From Candidatus Sumerlaeota bacterium (GTDB lineage Bacteria; Sumerlaeota; Sumerlaeia; JADFCT01): DNA of 11,165 nt. Under the pieces are notes generated by a model that did not search any database, was not told where the DNA came from, and was given only the letters and a program-made list of their open reading frames with translations. Shown piece by piece: positions 7,904 to 11,165 of this stretch. Position 1 is the stretch's first letter. The number at the start of each line of letters is the position of its first letter. The stretch is taken from positions 1-11,165 of the forward strand of contig JAPLSP010000663.1 in the NCBI GenBank assembly GCA_026398575.1. The letters run 5' to 3'. A program made the translations under genes and the position numbers.

Positions 7904-8182
7904 CTATTCCGAGTCTTTGGGCTCTCTACTGGATGCAGCTGTTGGGTTCTTATACCGTCCTACTGCATAACCCCCAGCGCCACCCGTGCCGATGAGAACC
8001 ACAGCCTTGACTATCTCTAAAACCACCTGATCCTTGTTCATTGCCATAGCCGCAACGAGCAGTCCAACGAACATAATAATGATTAATATGGCAAATAAGA
8101 GGAGACTCCGTAACCCACGCAGATTGAATGCTCTACTTTTTTCCCGATCAACCACCTGCGCATCCACGGATATTTTCGCCAT
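7904..8182 (-). CDS. Small protein with two membrane segments; downstream part of an amber-interrupted frame
   Basis: Reading from ATG 8182 this gives 92 residues: a charged start (MAKISVDAQVVDREKSRAFN), a strongly hydrophobic helix at about 29-47 (LLFAILIIIMFVGLLVAAM), a second at about 57-76 ending in Gly-rich VLIGTGGAGGYAVG, and a polar tail. No Shine-Dalgarno lies at usable distance from this ATG. The same frame is open upstream across a single TAG (8204-8206) into a piece with a strong ribosome site at 8350. The joined protein would have about 147 residues: a charged helical cytoplasmic half followed by two membrane helices. That layout makes biological sense, so this is more likely the C-terminal part of a broken or read-through gene than an independent one. 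I do not recognise a named family. It ends in TAG and runs convergent to the AmrS gene with a 37-nt gap. Confidence 0.6.
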   Translation of the reverse strand: MAKISVDAQVVDREKSRAFNLRGLRSLLLFAILIIIMFVGLLVAAMAMNKDQVVLEIVKAVVLIGTGGAGGYAVGRYKNPTAASSREPKDSE

Positions 8183-8203
8183 CTCAAACGCATGGTTGTC
8201 CTT

Positions 8204-8350
8204 CTACTCTTCTAAGGCAATCTCGCGCTCCTTCAGCTCAAGTTCCTTGGTCTGTCTTTCAAGGAATGCCTTAAAAAGACTAGCAGAAACTTCCGAATGT
8301 GCAGGTTGCGTATCCGGATTCGAAACAGCGAAGCTCTCATCATCACTCAT
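8204..8350 (-). CDS. Short charged helical protein ended by an in-frame amber codon
   Basis: This frame starts at ATG 8350 and gives 48 residues, from MSDDESFAVSNPDTQ to a heptad-like charged stretch (LERQTKELELKEREIALEE) that would form a coiled coil, then TAG at 8204-8206. GGAGG (8357-8361) lies 6 nt before the ATG, a textbook ribosome site. The start overlaps the end of the upstream gene by 8 nt, so translation is coupled. After the TAG the same frame continues KDNHAFEMAKISVDA into the membrane-segment ORF with no other stop. The helix appears to be cut in mid-run, which argues for a nonsense mutation in one gene covering 8350-7904. Two separate peptides or stop-codon read-through remain possible. 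Confidence 0.6.
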   Translation of the reverse strand: MSDDESFAVSNPDTQPAHSEVSASLFKAFLERQTKELELKEREIALEE

Positions 8351-8546
8351 CTTGAACCTCCACGCAATAGATTGGCACCTTCAGCTTTGCCCGAATCTTG
8401 CCGAATCCAGAAGAGCCAATTTTAGGCGCAATAATGCGGAAATTACTGAATTTTCTCCGTTTCTTCTCGAACCGCCTCAGGAACTCCGCAGGGTCCAGAT
8501 CAATGAATTCCTTCGGTCGCAATTCAATTGTATTTAAGAAGCTCAT
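8343..8546 (-). CDS. Hypothetical small basic protein
   Basis: A 67-residue protein from ATG 8546, beginning MSFLNTIELRPKEFIDLDPA and ending PIYCVEVQDE. AGGGG lies 7 nt before this ATG. A GTG two codons earlier (8552) is too close to that site and is less likely. The middle is rich in Lys and Arg (FLRRFEKKRRKFSNFRIIAPK), suggesting nucleic-acid or acidic-partner binding, but no domain is recognised. There is no signal peptide or membrane segment. It is the first gene of the minus-strand cluster, 36 nt from a near-consensus promoter, and overlaps the next gene by 8 nt. Its codon use and base composition are less GC-rich than the large plus-strand genes, in keeping with an accessory insertion. 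Function unknown. Confidence 0.65.
   Translation of the reverse strand: MSFLNTIELRPKEFIDLDPAEFLRRFEKKRRKFSNFRIIAPKIGSSGFGKIRAKLKVPIYCVEVQDE
8357..8361 (-). promoter_or_regulatory. Shine-Dalgarno GGAGG for the frame starting at 8350
   Basis: Read on the minus strand, GGAGG is followed by 6 nt and then ATG. It lies inside the coding sequence of the preceding 67-residue gene. It decides that the true start of the amber-interrupted gene is 8350 rather than 8182, which has no such site. Confidence 0.75.
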
Positions 8547-8581
8547 TTGCACGCCCCTAATTCTCTGTTATTTATGGGTGT

Positions 8582-8609
8582 ATTATATACCCTCCGCCGG
8601 CAGCGTCAA
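8582..8609 (-). promoter_or_regulatory. Sigma70-type promoter of the minus-strand cluster
   Basis: Read on the minus strand, TTGACG (8609-8604) is followed by a 16-nt spacer and a perfect TATAAT (8587-8582). Transcription would start near 8575 and give a short leader of about 30 nt before the AGGGG ribosome site and ATG 8546. Five of six bases match the -35 consensus and all six match the -10. The promoter faces away from the restriction enzyme gene at 8690, and the 137-nt gap between 8553 and 8689 shows no comparably good promoter in the other direction. Confidence 0.75.
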
Positions 8610-8689
8610 TAAGAAAAGGGCGCGGAAGAAGGCAGAGCGGAAACTTGTGCTTGCCGTGCGCGCATCTTGGTGACTAAACTCCTCATATC

Positions 8690-11029
8690 ATGACTGAAAC
8701 TGAACTGGAAAGAGCCTTTGCCGCCACCCAGAAGCTGGCTGCGGATTTCCGCGCCAACGAGGCGCATTACCTCTCACCGGTCTATCAGGAATCCGAGGTT
8801 CGCAAGGATTTCATTGACAAGTTTCTCATCGCTCTGGGATGGGACGTCAATCACGACTATCAGAAGAACCCCTTTCAGCAGGAAGTGAAGGTTGAGCGCG
8901 GCGTCAGCATGGCCGGCTCGCAACGCCGCGCGGACTATGCGTTCTATCTCGCGCCGAATTTCCGCGATGTCCGGTTCTTTGTGGAGGCCAAAAAGCCCTT
9001 CGGCGATATCGCAACGCAGGACAATTGCTTCCAGACGATTCGTTACGGCTGGAACGCGCAGACGCCCGTGGCGGTCCTCACCGACTTCGAGCAATTCGTG
9101 GTCCTGGACTGCCGCTACAAGCCCAACATTGACACCGCGCGGAGCCATGTCCTTCACGAATATCATTACCGCGACTACGGCGACGCGGAGAAGTTCGCGA
9201 AAGTCTATTACCTTTTTTCGCGCGAGGCCGTGGCGGGCGGATCGCTGCAGCAATACGCGGCCACACTCCCCAAGCGGCGCGGCAAAGGCAGGCAGCCGGG
9301 ATTAACCAAGGATGGATTGCAGCGGTTTGACGACGCGTTCCTCGCCGAGCTCGATGAATACCGCGACACGCTCGCGCACTCTTTCAAGAATCGCAATCCC
9401 GAGCTCGACGGCGAGACGCTGACCGAGATCACACAGCGCGTGATTGACCGCCTTGTCTTCATGCGATTTCTCGAAGACAAGATGATCCATCCCGAATATA
9501 TGGTAGCCAAATTTGGGGACAACGGCGCCGCCTGGAAAGATTTCGTGGCCATGTCGCGGCGGCTCGACGCCATCTACAACGGCATCGTTTTCAAGAAGCA
9601 CGCGCTTCTGGATGCGGACGATTTCGCTGTGGATGATGCCGCTTTTCTTGGAATCTGCCGGAAATTCTCGCACCTTCAATCCGCGTATCTCTTCGACAGC
9701 ATCCCCATTCACATCCTGGGCAGCATCTACGAGCGCTTCCTTGGCAAGGTCATCGTCACGACCGACAAGCGCGCGCGTGTTGAGGAAAAGCCGGAAGTGC
9801 GCAAGGCCGGCGGCGTCTATTACACACCCGACTACATCGTCCGCTACATCGTTGAAAACACCGTCGGCAAACTGATCGAAGGCAAATCCCCCGCACAAAT
9901 CGCCGAAATGCGGCGCGAAATCTTGCTCAATAATATCTACGGCGTGGACATAGACCGCCAAGCCGTCGAAGTGTCACAGCTTTCGCTCTACCTGAAATTG
10001 CTGGAGGAAGAGACGACCGCCACGGCGCGGGCGCACCAACTGGAATTCCACGAAACGCTGCTACCGTCGCTTAGCAATAATATTGTGTGTGGTAACTCGC
10101 TCATCGGGACCGATATATTGGAAGGGCATCTCTTCGAGCCAAAGGAGGAAAAGAAACTCAATCCGATGGATTTCGTGGATCGCTTCCCCGCAATCATGAA
10201 ACGCGGCGGTTTTGATGCGATTGTCGGAAATCCGCCGTACATTTTTACGAGAGAACTTATCAAGGAATACGAAAAAGATTATTACAATAGAGTATACAAA
10301 CAAACACAGTTCAAAATAAACACTTACCTTTTGTTCGCAGAAAAAGGCTTTTACTTGCTGAAGGACAGCGGACAACTTGGCTTCATTACACCCAATAACT
10401 GGTTAACACTTGAGACATCTTCACGATTCCGTCATTTTATTCTGAGTGAAACTCGTTCTATTCAAATTGTGAATAGCCGTGAGAAGGTTTTTGAAAGTGC
10501 CAGTGTAGACACGAGTATCTTGGTTTTTGGTAAGACAGGGCACGAGGAAGTGATTATTCGTGAATTGGAACATGGCAAAATTGGGCCGGTTATTATTAGG
10601 AACAAGCCTTGCGTTTATTTGAATATACACAACCACATTATAAGTTATGTGGCACATCAATCGGGCGGCGAAAATATTACATTGTTACAGAAAATATCAT
10701 ACCAAGGTGTTTTTCTGGAAACTATCGCGGAAGTCCGAAATGGAATTCAAGCTTACACCGTCGGCGAGGGGACACCCCGTCAAACTGAGCAAATGAAACG
10801 AGACCGTGTGTATCACGGCTTCGATAGAAAAGACAGCACATGGGTTAAGTATGTTGATGGCGTTGATGTTGGTCGATATGAACTTGGTTGGAGCAAACAA
10901 TTTGTCAAATACGGGATCAATCTCACTAGACCAAGAAAGAAGGAATTTTTCCAGGGAGAGAGATTGCTCGTCAGGCAGATACCGGCCTCTCCCCCGTATT
11001 CCATACTTACATGTTATGTGAATGAGTGA
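8690..11029 (+). CDS. Type IIG (Eco57I-like) restriction-modification protein, apparently missing SAM motif I and truncated at the C-terminus
   Basis: A 779-residue protein. Residues about 25-150 form an HSDR-N-like nuclease domain: QRRADYAFYL (D82) and FVEAKKP (E99, K101) make a PD-(D/E)xK site. Residues about 215-360 are a helical connector. The N6-adenine methyltransferase part begins at GGVYYTPDYIVRYIVENTVG (374-393) and has YGVDIDRQAVEVSQLSLYL (417-435) and the catalytic NPPY (514-517). In relatives, a DPACGSGSFL-type motif I, which binds S-adenosylmethionine, lies between the last two landmarks. Here KSPAQIAEM runs directly into RREILLNN, so roughly 50-70 residues seem deleted in frame. 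The tail (about 518-779) resembles a target-recognition region but stops at ILTCYVNE, where relatives continue, and is much more AT-rich. ATG 8690 is the only start compatible with the upstream TAA at 8675; no clear ribosome site precedes it. With these losses, methylation is unlikely and cleavage uncertain. No separate methylase or other restriction gene is visible. Confidence 0.82.
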   Translation: MTETELERAFAATQKLAADFRANEAHYLSPVYQESEVRKDFIDKFLIALGWDVNHDYQKNPFQQEVKVERGVSMAGSQRRADYAFYLAPNFRDVRFFVEAKKPFGDIATQDNCFQTIRYGWNAQTPVAVLTDFEQFVVLDCRYKPNIDTARSHVLHEYHYRDYGDAEKFAKVYYLFSREAVAGGSLQQYAATLPKRRGKGRQPGLTKDGLQRFDDAFLAELDEYRDTLAHSFKNRNPELDGETLTEITQRVIDRLVFMRFLEDKMIHPEYMVAKFGDNGAAWKDFVAMSRRLDAIYNGIVFKKHALLDADDFAVDDAAFLGICRKFSHLQSAYLFDSIPIHILGSIYERFLGKVIVTTDKRARVEEKPEVRKAGGVYYTPDYIVRYIVENTVGKLIEGKSPAQIAEMRREILLNNIYGVDIDRQAVEVSQLSLYLKLLEEETTATARAHQLEFHETLLPSLSNNIVCGNSLIGTDILEGHLFEPKEEKKLNPMDFVDRFPAIMKRGGFDAIVGNPPYIFTRELIKEYEKDYYNRVYKQTQFKINTYLLFAEKGFYLLKDSGQLGFITPNNWLTLETSSRFRHFILSETRSIQIVNSREKVFESASVDTSILVFGKTGHEEVIIRELEHGKIGPVIIRNKPCVYLNIHNHIISYVAHQSGGENITLLQKISYQGVFLETIAEVRNGIQAYTVGEGTPRQTEQMKRDRVYHGFDRKDSTWVKYVDGVDVGRYELGWSKQFVKYGINLTRPRKKEFFQGERLLVRQIPASPPYSILTCYVNE

Positions 11030-11104
11030 GGTACTCCCCAGTGTCAAGAGAAAAAAACGGGTTCTTTAAGGTAGCTTTAATGCCGCTCCTTGTCGGTCAG
11101 GATG

Positions 11105-11151
11105 CTGGTCAGTTCGTGGCCTGGGGGTACCCCAGGCCACGAACTGACCAG
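11105..11151. repeat. Perfect 22-bp inverted repeat with 3-nt loop
   Basis: The left arm 11105-11126 (starting CTGGTCAGTTCGTGG, ending TGGGG) is the exact reverse complement of the right arm 11130-11151, with only GTA between them. The centre contains a GGTACC palindrome. GGTCAG of the left arm also occurs 12 nt earlier (11095-11100) as a direct repeat. It could form a very stable hairpin in RNA or a cruciform in DNA. No T-run follows (the next bases are GTTGTAAGG), so it is not a classical intrinsic terminator. It lies 75 nt after the truncated restriction gene and 14 nt before the window end. Options: a transposon or attachment end, an operator or recombinase site, or a fold-back artefact at a contig edge. 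Confidence 0.85.
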
Positions 11152-11165
11152 GTTGTAAGGATGGG

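Noticed and set aside
8204..8206. Reassignment of TAG as a sense codon in this organism
   Set aside because: TAG ends the uxs and VanZ-like genes at the expected lengths, so it works as a stop.
8034..8537. A 167-residue plus-strand frame opposite the minus-strand cluster
   Set aside because: It is Ser-rich with no recognisable domain, and lies antisense to frames that have ribosome sites, overlaps, membrane helices and a promoter.
8398..8673. A 91-residue plus-strand frame upstream of the restriction gene
   Set aside because: It is antisense to the 67-residue gene and its promoter, with no ribosome site and no recognisable domain.
11105..11165. The terminal palindrome as a Rho-independent terminator
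   Set aside because: The stem is ideal but no T-rich tract follows on the plus strand, and on the minus strand the following bases (GCATCCTGACC) are not T-rich either.

Overview
The window reads as a GC-rich chromosome segment, judged by eye at close to 60% G+C for most of its length, from a Gram-negative-type bacterium. Three features suggest an envelope with a periplasm: exported proteins with signal peptides, a CxxCH haem-c motif, and a VanZ-like membrane protein. The GH20-related protein is of a kind I associate with Verrucomicrobia, Planctomycetes and similar environmental lineages. That is a weak inference; nothing here fixes the phylum.

Positions 112-5453 (+ strand) form a tight three-gene run. 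It encodes a UDP-glucuronate decarboxylase (UDP-xylose synthase), a VanZ-like four-helix membrane protein starting 1 nt after it, and a 1290-residue exported protein. The last combines a CBM9/DOMON-like N-terminus with a GH20-like barrel whose catalytic Asp-Glu pair is replaced by Arg-Gly. The first gene makes a nucleotide sugar; the other two point to surface or extracellular glycan work.

Positions 5537-7866 (+ strand) hold a translationally coupled pair. The first is a small exported protein with one haem-c motif and an LTxxQ-like segment. The second, overlapping it by GTGA, is an AmrS-type radical SAM enzyme with a twin-arginine-like hydrophobic leader. The leader's second Arg is replaced, and the N-terminal Cys cluster has lost one ligand.

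Positions 7904-8610 are a small minus-strand cluster with lower GC. It has a near-consensus sigma70-type promoter (TTGACG, 16 nt, TATAAT), a 67-residue basic protein, and an overlapping reading frame with a GGAGG ribosome binding site. An in-frame amber codon cuts this frame into a 48-residue charged helical piece and a 92-residue piece with two membrane segments. The two pieces look like one former (or read-through) membrane protein.

Positions 8690-11029 (+ strand) encode a type IIG (Eco57I-like) restriction-modification protein. It keeps its PD-(D/E)xK nuclease residues and the NPPY methyltransferase motif. It appears to have lost the SAM-binding motif I segment by an in-frame deletion, and it ends abruptly inside the target-recognition region, which is also much more AT-rich. 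It looks like a decaying or repurposed enzyme. The window closes with a perfect 22-bp inverted repeat around a 3-nt loop, about 75 nt past the truncated gene, with no T-run after it.

The most promising leads for something undescribed are the haem-c protein/AmrS pair, the non-canonical GH20-like protein and the restriction enzyme without motif I.
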